A stretch of DNA of 64,000 bases. Origin: Pantoea sp. A4. GTDB lineage: Bacteria > Pseudomonadota > Gammaproteobacteria > Enterobacterales > Enterobacteriaceae. Below, in pieces: positions 35,172 through 44,520 of this stretch. The notes under the pieces are model-generated. The model did not search any database, was not told the DNA's origin, and saw only the letters and a list, made by a program, of their open reading frames with translations. The translations under genes were made by a program, and so were the position numbers. How positions within the stretch are numbered: the stretch's first letter is position 1; the number at the start of each line of letters is the position of its first letter. The DNA lies in contig NZ_ALXE01000039.1 in NCBI RefSeq assembly GCF_000295955.2, positions 1 to 64,000 on the forward strand, read 5' to 3'.

Positions 35172-36392
35172 TTAATTAAACCAGGGCTGGAAAGGATCGG
35201 CCATTTGCTGCCAGCCTGCACGCCCCAGCGCCATCTCTTCATCGGTCAGCAGCGCCTGCTCAAGTTTTTCTCGCAGCCGTTGCTCGTCCATATCAACGCC
35301 GATAAACACGATTTCCTGACGCGCATCACCGGTGCCCTCCTCCCAGTTTTCCATAATGAAGCTGAGCGTTTCATCATCTTGTGGCCAGCGATCCGGTGGC
35401 GCACTGACCCACCACATGCCCGCCAGCCCCTGCCGCGATACGCCGCCGGCCTGCGACCATGATCCAGCATGTTGTGGACGAGTCGCCAGCCAGAAAAAGC
35501 CTTTTGAACGCACAACACCCTGCATGTCACCTTCAATGACATCAAAGAAACGAGCAGGATGGAATGGACGACGAGCACGGAAAACAAAGTTACGGATGCC
35601 ATACTCTTCTGTTTCAGGCGTATGTTCACCGCGCAGCTCTTTCAGCCAGCCCGGAGCCTGTGAAGCTGCATCAAAATCAAATAAGCCGGTATTAAGCACT
35701 TCATCCAGTGCGACCTGGCCAAAGCTGGATGTCACCACTTTCGCCCGAGGGTTCAGAGAGTGAAGAATAGCCAGCAGGCGCGCCTTTTCAGCCTCATTAA
35801 TCAGGTCAGTTTTATTCAGGATTAGCACATCACAAAATTCGATTTGATCGACCAGCAGATCAACCACCGTGCGTTGATCTTCTTCACCCAGTGATTCACC
35901 GCGAGACTGCAAGCTATCATTAGCTTCGTAGTCACGGAGGAAGTTGAAACTATCGACGACCGTGACCATGGTGTCCAAGTCGGCGACTTCAGACAGGCTT
36001 TGCCCCTCTTCATCGGCAAAGGTAAAAGTTTCTGCGACGGGTAACGGCTCTGAGATGCCCGTTGACTCAATCACCAGATTATCGAAACGCCCCTCTTTAG
36101 CCAGTCGATCGACTTCCAGCAGCAGGTCTTCACGTAAGGTGCAGCAAATGCAGCCGTTACTCATTTCGATCAGCTTTTCATCCGTACGCGACAGCTCGGC
36201 ACCACCGTCACGCACCAGCGCCGCATCAATGTTAACTTCGGACATGTCGTTCACGATAACCGCCACACGGCGGCCTTCACGGTTGTTGAGGATGTGATTC
36301 AGCAGCGTGGTTTTTCCCGCGCCAAGAAAACCAGATAGCACGGTAACCGGCAATTTTCGAAACGTGCCTGAATTTGAGGTGATGGTTGACAT
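35172..36392 (-). CDS. COG0523 GTPase, zinc metallochaperone (ZigA/YciC-like)
   Basis: A 406-aa CobW/COG0523 GTPase. P-loop [18 protein letters not shown], the metal-binding C-x-C-C motif in [13 protein letters not shown], Walker B-like [11 protein letters not shown] and NKTD (LILNKTDL) are intact; the C-terminal CobW_C domain includes [13 protein letters not shown]. Zinc-starvation members are repressed by Zur, and a strong Zur-like box (36477-36491) is upstream. It probably moves zinc to essential enzymes when zinc is scarce. Confidence 0.87.
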   Translation of the reverse strand: MSTITSNSGTFRKLPVTVLSGFLGAGKTTLLNHILNNREGRRVAVIVNDMSEVNIDAALVRDGGAELSRTDEKLIEMSNGCICCTLREDLLLEVDRLAKEGRFDNLVIESTGISEPLPVAETFTFADEEGQSLSEVADLDTMVTVVDSFNFLRDYEANDSLQSRGESLGEEDQRTVVDLLVDQIEFCDVLILNKTDLINEAEKARLLAILHSLNPRAKVVTSSFGQVALDEVLNTGLFDFDAASQAPGWLKELRGEHTPETEEYGIRNFVFRARRPFHPARFFDVIEGDMQGVVRSKGFFWLATRPQHAGSWSQAGGVSRQGLAGMWWVSAPPDRWPQDDETLSFIMENWEEGTGDARQEIVFIGVDMDEQRLREKLEQALLTDEEMALGRAGWQQMADPFQPWFN

Positions 36393-36476
36393 TGCAGCTC
36401 CTTACAAAGGTGATCGGTGGCACTGATTTCCCGAAAGCGTGCATAAGCTGCCGGGTGCCACATTTGGTTTTCGTCA

Positions 36477-36491
36477 TGTTATAACATAACA
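36477..36491. promoter_or_regulatory. Zur-like operator
   Basis: TGTTATAACATAACA matches the Zur consensus TGTTATANNATAACA core with near-dyad symmetry, 85 bp upstream of the COG0523 start. It predicts derepression in low zinc. Confidence 0.65.
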
Positions 36492-36675
36492 ATATACAAT
36501 GCCACGATCAAAACGTACCGAAGTGGGCAGCCCCACTCTGGAGCCTGGGGATCAAGTGGAACAGTGAGGGGAAAAACCAGGGGAGATCAGCGAAAATGGA
36601 GGAAACTCAGAGTACTGCAAACTTGCATATAAAATAAATGTCTGCATCTCCTTAGAGAGAAGCATCGTAAAGATG

Positions 36676-36746
36676 AAAAAAAGCCACTCTGAAAAACAGA
36701 GTGGCAAAATCCTCTTGTAAATCTGATATGACATCAGCATAAATGC
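36676..36746 (-). ncRNA. candidate small RNA with intrinsic terminator
   Basis: A strong minus-strand terminator (GCCACTCTG / CAGAGTGGC, 36683-36705, loop of five, then seven Ts) has no gene upstream of it. On the same strand, ATGACA (36781-36776), a 17-bp spacer and CATGAT (36758-36753) form a plausible promoter, giving a transcript of about 70 nt. A CTGAT/ATCAG hairpin lies in the 5' part. The size and shape fit a Hfq-type sRNA; the identification is structural only. Confidence 0.35.
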
Positions 36747-37260
36747 AAAACTATCATGCACCGGAATTTATCATTTGTCATCCCCGATGACTTCACAGTT
36801 CTTAATGTTTAAAGTGGACTAAATGCAGGTTTAAGTGAAATTTCCTTAAGCTTTTAATATCCTGACATAAAAATGATTCTCTTAACATTTAAACGACAAT
36901 TATTTCTGACAGTTAAAAATATTTTTCCCTGAAGATTCAATTAATTCATCAATCATACATTTTTCCTATCGCCACTCAGGCTGTTTGCCGCATTGTTACT
37001 GGCTTCCTGACGCAGGTCACGCTGAGCACTGAGAAAACAATAAGATAAAACAAAACATACCTGGAATTATCTGGAAATAAATTTCATTAATGGCAGTTAA
37101 TTAACTCAGGCTCTTGGAAATAACACAGATTTAGCTTGAGTTTTCTTAATCCCTACTATTTACTTATTACTGTAAAAAAAAGGTGGGACGTCTTACACTT
37201 TTTTTAATAAAGTGTTAAATACTTAAGTACTCATCGCCAGTATTGATAAGGATAATAACA
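36747..37260. other. long AT-rich intergenic region
   Basis: Apart from the sRNA promoter above, no gene is supported. Near the right end TTAAATACTTAAGTACTCA includes the palindrome TACTTAAGTA, 30 bp before the acetyltransferase ribosome site. Confidence 0.4.
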
Positions 37261-37809
37261 ATGGGCACTGTTCAGGGTAAAACTATTTCACTCCGTTTAG
37301 CCGAGGTAAGCGATTACCTCTTCATTCACAGCTTACGTGTTGCTCCAAAAAGCGCACAATTCCTGACGCCGGTGGATGATGATCCACTCCAGCAAAAAAC
37401 CTGGTTAGAGAATTATAAGTTACGCGAGCAGGAAGGTCGGGAATATTACTTTATTATTCAAAGAACTGATAATAACCAGCCGGTGGGTTCTCTCCGTGCT
37501 TACAATGTCAATCATGAGGCCAGCACAGCACAATGCGGCAGCTGGATACTTAACGATCAGAAGACGATCACTTCCGCCATTGAAAGTATTCTACTGATAT
37601 GCGAATACATGCATAGCATTGGTATCCGCCTGGTGATAGTTGACGCCAGAAAAGATAACAAACCGGCACTACGGTTTATCCGGAAAATATCCCATCGCCC
37701 ACACAGTGAAGATGAAACCAATCTTTACTATGAAATTGATGTCCCGGTGATGGTGACAGATTTCTATAAAGATAATCATAAGTATATCGATCAGCCGACG
37801 CAGTCATAA
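37261..37809 (+). CDS. GNAT-family N-acetyltransferase
   Basis: A 182-aa GNAT protein of the RimJ/RimL type: KTISLRLAEVSDYLFIHSLR at the N-terminus, YFIIQRTDNNQPVGSLRAYN as the central strand pair, and IRLVIVDARKDNKPALRFI near the C-terminus. The acetyl-CoA loop is degenerate compared with the gene at 21525 (no clear G-x-G), so activity is uncertain. ATG 37261 with AAGGATAA ahead is preferred over the frame to 37243. Similar enzymes modify carbohydrate-biosynthesis intermediates. Confidence 0.68.
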   Translation: MGTVQGKTISLRLAEVSDYLFIHSLRVAPKSAQFLTPVDDDPLQQKTWLENYKLREQEGREYYFIIQRTDNNQPVGSLRAYNVNHEASTAQCGSWILNDQKTITSAIESILLICEYMHSIGIRLVIVDARKDNKPALRFIRKISHRPHSEDETNLYYEIDVPVMVTDFYKDNHKYIDQPTQS

Positions 37810-37969
37810 TCAGCGCCCGGGTTACGCTGCCGGGTGTAATTGCAGTGATTCAGTGAGTACGCTCCCCTCTCTTTATGCGAAGGACTTGCAGGCAGCGACA
37901 TGATTCCACATCATGATGCTACCTTTTCGTCACTGCTGATGAGAGGTATATACACTTTGGGAGCAATAC

Positions 37970-38608
37970 ATGGCTGTCACCGCCTACACACCATTACAAA
38001 TAATGCAGCTCAGCCCGGTAATTCCGGTACTGGTGATTAAAGATGTTGAAACTGCACTGCCCATGGCGAAAGCGCTACTGGATGGTGGGATCAACGTCTT
38101 AGAAGTCACGTTAAGAACAGCGGTAGCTCTTGATGCAATCAAGCTGATTGCAGAGACGTATCCTGAAGCAGTAGTGGGCGCCGGTACCGTGCTCAATCCC
38201 GCTCAATTTGAGGCAGCTCAAACTGCAGGGGCAAAATTCATCATTAGCCCGGGAATAACGGATTCGCTGCTGAATCATGCTAAGGGTGCCGACCTGCCGT
38301 TTATCCCAGGGATCAGCACGGTTTCAGAACTGATGTCAGGTTATGAAGCAGGCTTAAACGCATTTAAATTCTTCCCGGCTGAAGCGAATGGTGGCACGGC
38401 AGCACTAAAGGCGATTGGCGGTCCCTTCCCTGATGTTCGTTTTTGTCCCACTGGCGGTATCAGTCCACAGAATGCCGCCAACTATCTTGCGCTCCCTAAC
38501 GTAGAGTGTGTCGGGGGATCGTGGCTGGTCACCCCTGAGATTTTACAATCCGGTCATTACAGCCGAATCACTGAGTTGGCTAAGGCCGCTCTGGTTCAGT
38601 TCCGCTAA
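37970..38608 (+). CDS. eda: KDPG/KHG aldolase (Eda)
   Basis: A 212-aa Entner-Doudoroff aldolase: splits 2-keto-3-deoxy-6-phosphogluconate into pyruvate and glyceraldehyde-3-phosphate. Catalytic Glu in NVLEVTLRT, Schiff-base Lys in NAFKFFPAE and the phosphate loop FCPTGGIS are intact. No edd or other partner is adjacent; the gluconate/ketogluconate locus begins about 5 kb to the right. Confidence 0.93.
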   Translation: MAVTAYTPLQIMQLSPVIPVLVIKDVETALPMAKALLDGGINVLEVTLRTAVALDAIKLIAETYPEAVVGAGTVLNPAQFEAAQTAGAKFIISPGITDSLLNHAKGADLPFIPGISTVSELMSGYEAGLNAFKFFPAEANGGTAALKAIGGPFPDVRFCPTGGISPQNAANYLALPNVECVGGSWLVTPEILQSGHYSRITELAKAALVQFR

Positions 38609-38794
38609 GCAAATCAATATACCCGCTGCGAATCCTCTGGCGGTGCGTATAAAAGCCGGGGGTGGCCTCTCACCGCCTGGCCACGTCACATTGATATCAC
38701 TTCCTTTCACTAAGTCCCGACATCCTCTCTGCTGCAAGGCCACCACTGCGCCAACTGTCAACTAAAATGAGACAGTGATAGCCAAAACTGTAAA
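38609..38794. other. intergenic region after eda
   Basis: The part just after the eda stop is C/G-rich but has no strong terminator-like stem that I can see. Nothing else is seen before the candidate promoter at 38795. Confidence 0.35.
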
Positions 38795-38822
38795 TTGTTT
38801 AACTAATAAGTTTACGTATAAT
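38795..38822 (+). promoter_or_regulatory. candidate promoter for doxX
   Basis: TTGTTT (38795-38800), a 16-bp spacer and TATAAT (38817-38822) precede the DoxX gene by 156 bp. The -10 box is perfect, the -35 moderate. Confidence 0.45.
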
Positions 38823-38978
38823 CAGTTTCAGGTCAGGCAGCAAGGTTGCAGATAAGCAACCCACGATGGCTTCAGATAAAGATTTATTCACTGATGAGAT
38901 GATTGTGATAATGCTCAACAAGCAACACACATCAGGCAACTAAAATTAACGTTAACCTATTTTTTTAAGGAAATTCAC

Positions 38979-39392
38979 ATGCGCTACTTTTCATTAGATA
39001 ATCAAAAAGACGGTATTATCCTGGTTGCCCGTATTGCTCTGATGGTGCTGTTTATTATTTTCGGATGGCAAAAACTAGTGGCATTTAGTTACACCGCAGG
39101 CTACATGGCTTCATTGGGCGTACCGGTGCCGGCGGTGGCTACAGCAGTCGCTGTAGCGATGGAATTTGGCGTAGGATTGCTGATAGCGCTGGGTTTTTAC
39201 ACTCGCCCACTGACAGTGATCATGGCGGTTTACGTACTGGCAACCTCATTCATTGGTCACCCATACTGGCACATGACCGGCATGGACCAGTATGCCAACA
39301 TGATTAACTTCTATAAAAACATCAGTATTATTGGTGGCCTGTTACTGCTGGCTATCACCGGACCAGGTCGTTACTCACTCGACCGTCGTTAA
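38979..39392 (+). CDS. DoxX-family inner-membrane protein
   Basis: A 137-aa four-helix DoxX protein (YphA/YqjF type). Segments: VARIALMVLFIIFGWQKL, AVATAVAVAMEFGVGLLIAL, TVIMAVYVLATSFIGHPYW and ISIIGGLLLLAITGPG. DoxX relatives often sit next to oxidoreductases and are linked to redox-stress complexes. It converges with an OYE gene across two terminators. Confidence 0.85.
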   Translation: MRYFSLDNQKDGIILVARIALMVLFIIFGWQKLVAFSYTAGYMASLGVPVPAVATAVAVAMEFGVGLLIALGFYTRPLTVIMAVYVLATSFIGHPYWHMTGMDQYANMINFYKNISIIGGLLLLAITGPGRYSLDRR

Positions 39393-39403
39393 TTACGTAG
39401 AAT

Positions 39404-39437
39404 AAAACAGGTCATCCATTTCCGGATGGCCTGTTTT
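39404..39437. terminator. terminator after doxX
   Basis: AAAACAGGTCATCC (39404-39417) pairs with GGATGGCCTGTTTT (39424-39437) with one wobble; A- and T-tracts on both sides allow function in both directions. Confidence 0.8.
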
Positions 39438-39490
39438 ACTTTTTAAAGTGGATGACATTCCCACCGGGGAATTTAAACACTTTACCAACT

Positions 39491-39522
39491 AAAAAAGCCC
39501 TCCAATAATGGAAGGCTTTTTT
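39491..39522. terminator. terminator between doxX and OYE operon
   Basis: AAAAAAGCCCTCCA (39491-39504) and TGGAAGGCTTTTTTT form a stem with one mismatch. It serves the minus-strand OYE operon ending at 39549. Confidence 0.75.
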
Positions 39523-39548
39523 TATTTCTGTTTTAACGATTCTGCGAA

Positions 39549-40652
39549 TCAAGACTCACTGACGCGATAACGTTCCAGCCAGTGCGCGTAAGGGGCTGGC
39601 AGCACCCATGACGGTCGATCTTTATTCAGTGCCAACGCAGCCTGATACGGCCAGTTTGGATTTTGTAAATGCGCGCGGCCTACCATCACCAGGTCGAGCT
39701 GCTGTTGCTCAATGGTGGTGTTGGCGATCAGCGGCGAATCAATGCCCCACGCTGATGCCACCGGGATCTGTGCTTCACGACGGACGCGTTCTGCAATCGG
39801 TGCCAGGAAAGCCGCACCCCACGGGATATTGGCATCCGGTGTTGAGAAGCCGATGCTCACGCTGAGCAGATCCAGACCGTTTTCACGCCAGTAACGCGTC
39901 AGTTCGATCGCTTCTTGCAAGGTTTCTTCATCACGACCGTCAAACTCCAGTACGCCAAAACGCGCAGTCAACGGCAGGTTTTCTGGCCATACGGCCCGCA
40001 CGGCGTCAAAGGTTTCGCGCAGGAAACGACTACGTCCTGCCGCATCACCACCGTATTCGTCGGTACGCTGGTTAGCGTGCACCGAGAAGAAACTTTGCGC
40101 CAGATATCCATGGGCAAAGTGCAGCTCTAGCCACTCATAGCCCGCATCACGTGCGCGCTCAGCCGCACGAACAAAATCTTCCCGTACCCGTTTGATGTCA
40201 TCCAGCGTCATCGCTTTAGGGACGCGCGGCAGATTATTGCCAAACGCCACCGCACTCGGCGAGATCGTTTCCCAACCGGCAGGATCGCCTTCGGCAATGT
40301 GATCGTCCCCTTCCCAAGGCTTGTTAGCACTGGCTTTACGTCCGGCATGTCCAATCTGAATGCCTGGCACCGCCCCAGAAGCTTTGATTTCACGCGCAAT
40401 CTGACCGAGTTTTTCTGCCTGCTCATCATTCCAGATCCCGAGACAGGCTGGAGTGATTCGGCCCTCCGGTGATACCGCGGTCGCTTCCACAATCACCAGT
40501 CCCGCACCGCCGCGCGCCAGGCTGTTGTAGTGCACGCGATGCCACTCATTACTGACACCGTCAATGGCGCTGTACTGGCACATAGGCGGCACTGCGATTC
40601 GGTTGCGCAGCGTTAACGTTTTTAAACGGAACGTATCGAATAATCCTGACAT
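39549..40652 (-). CDS. NADH:flavin oxidoreductase, YqjM-type old yellow enzyme
   Basis: A 367-aa OYE-family ene-reductase with FMN TIM barrel. Class III (YqjM-like) features: active-site Cys in PPMCQYSA, IQIGHAGRKAS, ELHFAHGYLAQSFFS and DEYGGDAAGRSRFLRE. It reduces activated C=C bonds with NAD(P)H. It is last of a three-gene operon with an alcohol dehydrogenase-like gene and a VOC protein, probably for detoxifying reactive carbonyls. Confidence 0.9.
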   Translation of the reverse strand: MSGLFDTFRLKTLTLRNRIAVPPMCQYSAIDGVSNEWHRVHYNSLARGGAGLVIVEATAVSPEGRITPACLGIWNDEQAEKLGQIAREIKASGAVPGIQIGHAGRKASANKPWEGDDHIAEGDPAGWETISPSAVAFGNNLPRVPKAMTLDDIKRVREDFVRAAERARDAGYEWLELHFAHGYLAQSFFSVHANQRTDEYGGDAAGRSRFLRETFDAVRAVWPENLPLTARFGVLEFDGRDEETLQEAIELTRYWRENGLDLLSVSIGFSTPDANIPWGAAFLAPIAERVRREAQIPVASAWGIDSPLIANTTIEQQQLDLVMVGRAHLQNPNWPYQAALALNKDRPSWVLPAPYAHWLERYRVSES

Positions 40653-40670
40653 AACAACCTCTTAGTCTGT

Positions 40671-41627
40671 TTACAGCACAATAATTTGTTTGCCGCTGAA
40701 GTTGCGATACTGCAACGCCTGAAGCTCTGTGGGGAGCTGCTCATAGGGGAATTGCAGTAGCGTCTCGCTCTGCAACCGCCCGTCAGCCAACTGCGCCAGC
40801 AACTGCTCGCCCTGCCGGGTTAATGTCTGCCACTGTTGGGCGCTGCCATAGGTGTGAAGTGCACCAAGGGCAACCTCGTGCAGTGAAACGGCACGACCAA
40901 AGGGGCTAGAGGGCCACTGTTCCACCCGGCCCTGAATGCAAACCAGATGACCGTTGGCAAGCAGCGCATCTGCCAGGCTTGCCGCATGTTGCGGGCCTAC
41001 GGCATCGATCACGGCAAAATAGCGTGGCTCCGCATTATGCTCGGTATCTTCCACGCAGCGCTTCGCACCTAATGCCTTAAGACGATCCCAATGCCGTGGG
41101 TGGCTGAGCGTGGTCACAACAAAACCACGCACATGCGCCAGCTGTACCAGAAAATGACCGACTGAACCGCCAGCCCCTGCAATCAGGACCTCGGCTCCCG
41201 GCTGTAGTGGCAGCTTAGTGATGGCCTGCCATGCTGTCAGCGCCGGACAAGGGAAAGCGGCGGCGCTGGCAAAATCCATCGCCGCCGGGACACGCATCAA
41301 CACCTGCGCTGCTACCGGGGTATATTCAGCAAAGCTACCGTTGCGTCGCAAACTCTGGTGATAGGCCACACGCGCGCCAAGCCATGCGGGATCAACATCC
41401 GAGGCAACAGCAACCACCGTCCCGGCCCCATCGACGCCGGGCACCAGACCAACCAGGCTTTCGAGCACTTTCCAGTCCACCGGGTTGAGGCCAATGGCCG
41501 CGTTACGCACCAGAACATCCCCTGGCTGGAGCGGTTGTGCCGTCATCACACTGTCTTGCAGATCCAGCGCTGAATCACCCCCCTGCCACTGCCAGCCGCG
41601 CCACTGAGCGATATCAGGCATAGGCAC
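40671..41627 (-). CDS. MDR-family zinc-free dehydrogenase/reductase
   Basis: A 318-aa medium-chain dehydrogenase/reductase of the quinone-oxidoreductase-like branch. Nucleotide-binding motif LIAGAGGSVGHFLVQLAHV and N-terminal NAAIGLNPVDWKVLE are visible; no structural-zinc Cys cluster is present. It overlaps the VOC gene by 14 nt and lies 18 bp before the OYE gene. Likely reduces quinones or enones. Confidence 0.82.
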   Translation of the reverse strand: MPMPDIAQWRGWQWQGGDSALDLQDSVMTAQPLQPGDVLVRNAAIGLNPVDWKVLESLVGLVPGVDGAGTVVAVASDVDPAWLGARVAYHQSLRRNGSFAEYTPVAAQVLMRVPAAMDFASAAAFPCPALTAWQAITKLPLQPGAEVLIAGAGGSVGHFLVQLAHVRGFVVTTLSHPRHWDRLKALGAKRCVEDTEHNAEPRYFAVIDAVGPQHAASLADALLANGHLVCIQGRVEQWPSSPFGRAVSLHEVALGALHTYGSAQQWQTLTRQGEQLLAQLADGRLQSETLLQFPYEQLPTELQALQYRNFSGKQIIVL

Positions 41628-42114
41628 CCGCCGAATAGGTCAGTTCATAGCTGTGGCTATAAATTTCGATGATATTGCCAAACGGATCTTCCATGTACAC
41701 CATGCGGTATGGCTTCTCTCCAGGGAAATATTCACGTACTGGCATCCGCTGCTTGCCGCCCGCTGCCACAATTTTCTCGGCCAGACCTTCCACATCCGGG
41801 TCCTGAACGCAGAAATGGAAGACGCCGGTTTTCCAGTACTCAAAATTGTTTTCTGGCTTTTGCGCGGCTTTGAATTCAAAAATTTCTACGCCCACGCGGT
41901 CACCGGTGGAGAGGTGCGCAATACGGAACTTCTCCCATCCCTGACCAAAAACGTCGCTACACATTACGCCAATGGCGGAGTCATCTTCCTGAATCGCCGT
42001 CGGCGGCATGATCAAATACCACCCCATGACTTCGGTATAAAATTTTACTGCGGCATCGAGATCGGTAACGGACAGGCCAATGTGGGAAAAAGTGCGTGGA
42101 TAAGGGGCTGACAT
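41614..42114 (-). CDS. VOC-family (glyoxalase-fold) protein
   Basis: A 166-aa vicinal-oxygen-chelate protein with FSHIGLSVTDLDAAVKFYTE as the first metal-ligand strand, GVFHFCVQDPD in the second half and YMEDPFGNIIEIYSHSYE at the end. First gene of the operon, divergent from a LysR regulator. Family members include glyoxalases and extradiol dioxygenases; the exact reaction is unknown. Confidence 0.85.
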   Translation of the reverse strand: MSAPYPRTFSHIGLSVTDLDAAVKFYTEVMGWYLIMPPTAIQEDDSAIGVMCSDVFGQGWEKFRIAHLSTGDRVGVEIFEFKAAQKPENNFEYWKTGVFHFCVQDPDVEGLAEKIVAAGGKQRMPVREYFPGEKPYRMVYMEDPFGNIIEIYSHSYELTYSAGAYA

Positions 42115-42207
42115 GGTAATTCTCCTCTGACAAATTAGCCCCCAGACTAACCAGCAGTCTGTATAATGAAAACAGTGATTTAGTTATAGGTTTTATAAAA
42201 TATCATT

Positions 42208-43074
42208 ATGCTTAATCCGCAATGGTTGAAGTCATTTGCCATGCTGGCTGACGTTGGCAGCTTTACACAGAGTGCCGACCGGCTGGGAATTACCCAGGCG
42301 GGTGTCAGTCAGCATATCCGCCATCTGGAACAACAGCTTGGTCCACTGATTTTACGCAGTAAGCGCCCGCTCGAACTTACGCCTGCGGGGCGTGCCCTAC
42401 TGGAATATTGTCAACAGGTCGATCGCGCGCAGCGCCACCTTGCCCTGCGCCTTAGTGATGGTGACAGCACCTGTGGTGAAGTCAGCCTGATTTCACCCGG
42501 CAGCATCGGCTTGCGGCTTTATCCGCTGTTGCTTTCACTCCAGAAACAGCACCCCGACTTGCTGATCCGTCACCGCTTTGCGCCGGACAGTGAAGTGATT
42601 GATGCCGTGCTACACAACCGCTATGAAATGGGTCTGGTCACGCAAAAACCCGATGATAAACGTCTGGTGGCGGAGCAATTTGCTGAGGAACCGCTGGAGT
42701 TGGTGGTACCCGCTACCGCTACCGTTAACAGTTGGCAGGATCTGGAGGCGCTGGGTTACATCGATCACCCAGATGGTCAGGCCATGGCAACCCGCCTGTT
42801 GAGCCGGCGTTTTCCCGGCAATCCCGGCGTACGCAACCTGCCGCAGCGGGGATTCAGCAATCAAATCGGTTTAATTCTGGAACCCGTCGCGCGTGGGCTG
42901 GGGTTCACCGTCATACCCAAATATGCTCGCCTGGCCTTTGCCAGACCAGAGCAAATCAAGGTGGTGTGCAATGAGGTGTTATTGGTGGATACGCTGTGGA
43001 TGATACACCGTGCGGAGTGGCCGCTGTCGACGCGCGCTCAGCGCGCATTAACGTGGCTACAGCAGCAGCTTTAA
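42208..43074 (+). CDS. LysR-family regulator of the VOC/MDR/OYE operon
   Basis: A 288-aa LysR-type regulator. N-terminal HTH SFTQSADRLGITQAGVSQHI and RHLEQQLGPLILRSKRPLEL; C-terminal periplasmic-binding-like effector domain from about residue 90. It is divergent from the VOC/MDR/OYE operon by 93 bp, the usual arrangement for self- and target-regulation. Confidence 0.9.
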   Translation: MLNPQWLKSFAMLADVGSFTQSADRLGITQAGVSQHIRHLEQQLGPLILRSKRPLELTPAGRALLEYCQQVDRAQRHLALRLSDGDSTCGEVSLISPGSIGLRLYPLLLSLQKQHPDLLIRHRFAPDSEVIDAVLHNRYEMGLVTQKPDDKRLVAEQFAEEPLELVVPATATVNSWQDLEALGYIDHPDGQAMATRLLSRRFPGNPGVRNLPQRGFSNQIGLILEPVARGLGFTVIPKYARLAFARPEQIKVVCNEVLLVDTLWMIHRAEWPLSTRAQRALTWLQQQL

Positions 43075-43121
43075 GGTAATCGCAAACTGGGCTACCTTTC
43101 GCTAGCCCAGTTGCGGAGAGA

Positions 43122-44444
43122 CTACCGTTTTGCCGCGTACAGGCCTGGATTTGCCTTAGCGTCAGTGGAGGGAGTCACCTCACCACTGTCACAGGTTTTA
43201 GGCAATCTGATGGCCAACAGTGCTGCCACCAGCAGGAAACCGGCCAGCACGCACATAGCAACACTCTGTCCGTACAGCATGGTCATCAACCCGACCAGAT
43301 AGGGCCCGCAGAAACCACCAAGATTACCCAGGCCGTTGATAACACCGCGCGCACTTCCGGCCAGTTCAGGGGAAGCGATACGCCCAGGAATGGTCCAGAA
43401 CGGACTGGTTGCGGCTTTAAGGAAGAAGCCACACAGCACCAGGGCAATATAGGCCGCCACAATATGCTGATGCAGGGCAACCGAAGCCAGCAGTGAAGCG
43501 GCGAAGCAAGAGAGTGAGATCGTCACCCACAGACGACGTTTGCCCGAGCGATCGCTGAACCACGAAATCACATAGATCCCCAGTAGCGTGGCGATAAACG
43601 GTAGTGTGGCTAGCAAGCCGATACCCGCCATGTTACTGCCCGTCAGATTTTTCAGAATACTCGGCAGCCACAAGGTATAGCCATAATCCCCGGTCTGGTA
43701 GAAAAAGTTCAACAGAACCAGTTTAACCAGCGTTGGATGACGGAACACCTCTTTGAGTGACGCTTTCCCCTGTGGAGCCTGTGCCTGTACCGCCGCACGA
43801 TCCCTGGCTAACTCCGTAAGCAGCCAGGTTTTTTCTGCTTCCGGCAGCCATTTCGCCTCTTCTGGCCGGTCACTAATCACTAGCCACCACACCACCAGCA
43901 CGACGGCTGAGAGCAGCCCCTCAATGATGAACAACCAGCGCCAGTCGAGCATGTTAATAATTAAGCCTGAAACCGGCGCGGTCAGGATGCCGCCCAGCGG
44001 GGCAAACATCATCACCAAGGCATTCGCCCGGCCCAGCTCTTTTTCCGGGAACCAGTTGCTCACCATGGTCAGCACCACGGGCAACATTCCCCCCTCAGAA
44101 ACACCGAGGATAAAGCGCAGCGCCAGCAGCTCATAGTGGTTTGTCACGAATCCCGTGGCGACAGAAACCACCAGCCATGCAACCAGTGACCAGGCAATAA
44201 ACCGTTTGCCGCTGCCACGAACCGCGATTCTGCCCCCTGGCACCTGCAAGAAGAGATAGCCAATAAAGAAGATCCCGCTGACGACACCTGCCATCTGGCT
44301 GGTAATTGCCAGATCTTGATCCATGCCACCAGGTAGCGCAAAACTGATGTTGACCCGGTCCATGAACGAAATAATGCAGGTAATCAAAATCGGCACTATC
44401 ACGCGATACCATCGCGTGCGAGGAAGAGACTCGCGCATATGCAC
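43122..44444 (-). CDS. MFS transporter, anion:cation symporter family (ketogluconate-type)
   Basis: A 440-aa 12-helix major facilitator of the ACS family. Signature loop ALRFILGVSEGGMLPVVLTM and MDRVNISFALPG near the N-terminus are typical of galactonate/glucarate/2-ketogluconate carriers. With a 2-ketoacid reductase, GntR-like regulator and gluconate dehydrogenase nearby it is probably a 2-ketogluconate (KguT-like) or related sugar-acid importer. ATG at 44438 is an alternative start. Confidence 0.82.
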   Translation of the reverse strand: MHMRESLPRTRWYRVIVPILITCIISFMDRVNISFALPGGMDQDLAITSQMAGVVSGIFFIGYLFLQVPGGRIAVRGSGKRFIAWSLVAWLVVSVATGFVTNHYELLALRFILGVSEGGMLPVVLTMVSNWFPEKELGRANALVMMFAPLGGILTAPVSGLIINMLDWRWLFIIEGLLSAVVLVVWWLVISDRPEEAKWLPEAEKTWLLTELARDRAAVQAQAPQGKASLKEVFRHPTLVKLVLLNFFYQTGDYGYTLWLPSILKNLTGSNMAGIGLLATLPFIATLLGIYVISWFSDRSGKRRLWVTISLSCFAASLLASVALHQHIVAAYIALVLCGFFLKAATSPFWTIPGRIASPELAGSARGVINGLGNLGGFCGPYLVGLMTMLYGQSVAMCVLAGFLLVAALLAIRLPKTCDSGEVTPSTDAKANPGLYAAKR

Positions 44445-44520
44445 CTCCGTGCAGATAAACAGGGAGAACGGGACGTGTCAGGCACGTCCTGTCAGAGGGT
44501 TTGACTTGAGCTACGTCGGC

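Noticed and set aside
36552..36761. Minus-strand 69-codon frame over the terminator
   Set aside because: It runs through the intrinsic terminator hairpin, has no ribosome site and no protein-like pattern.
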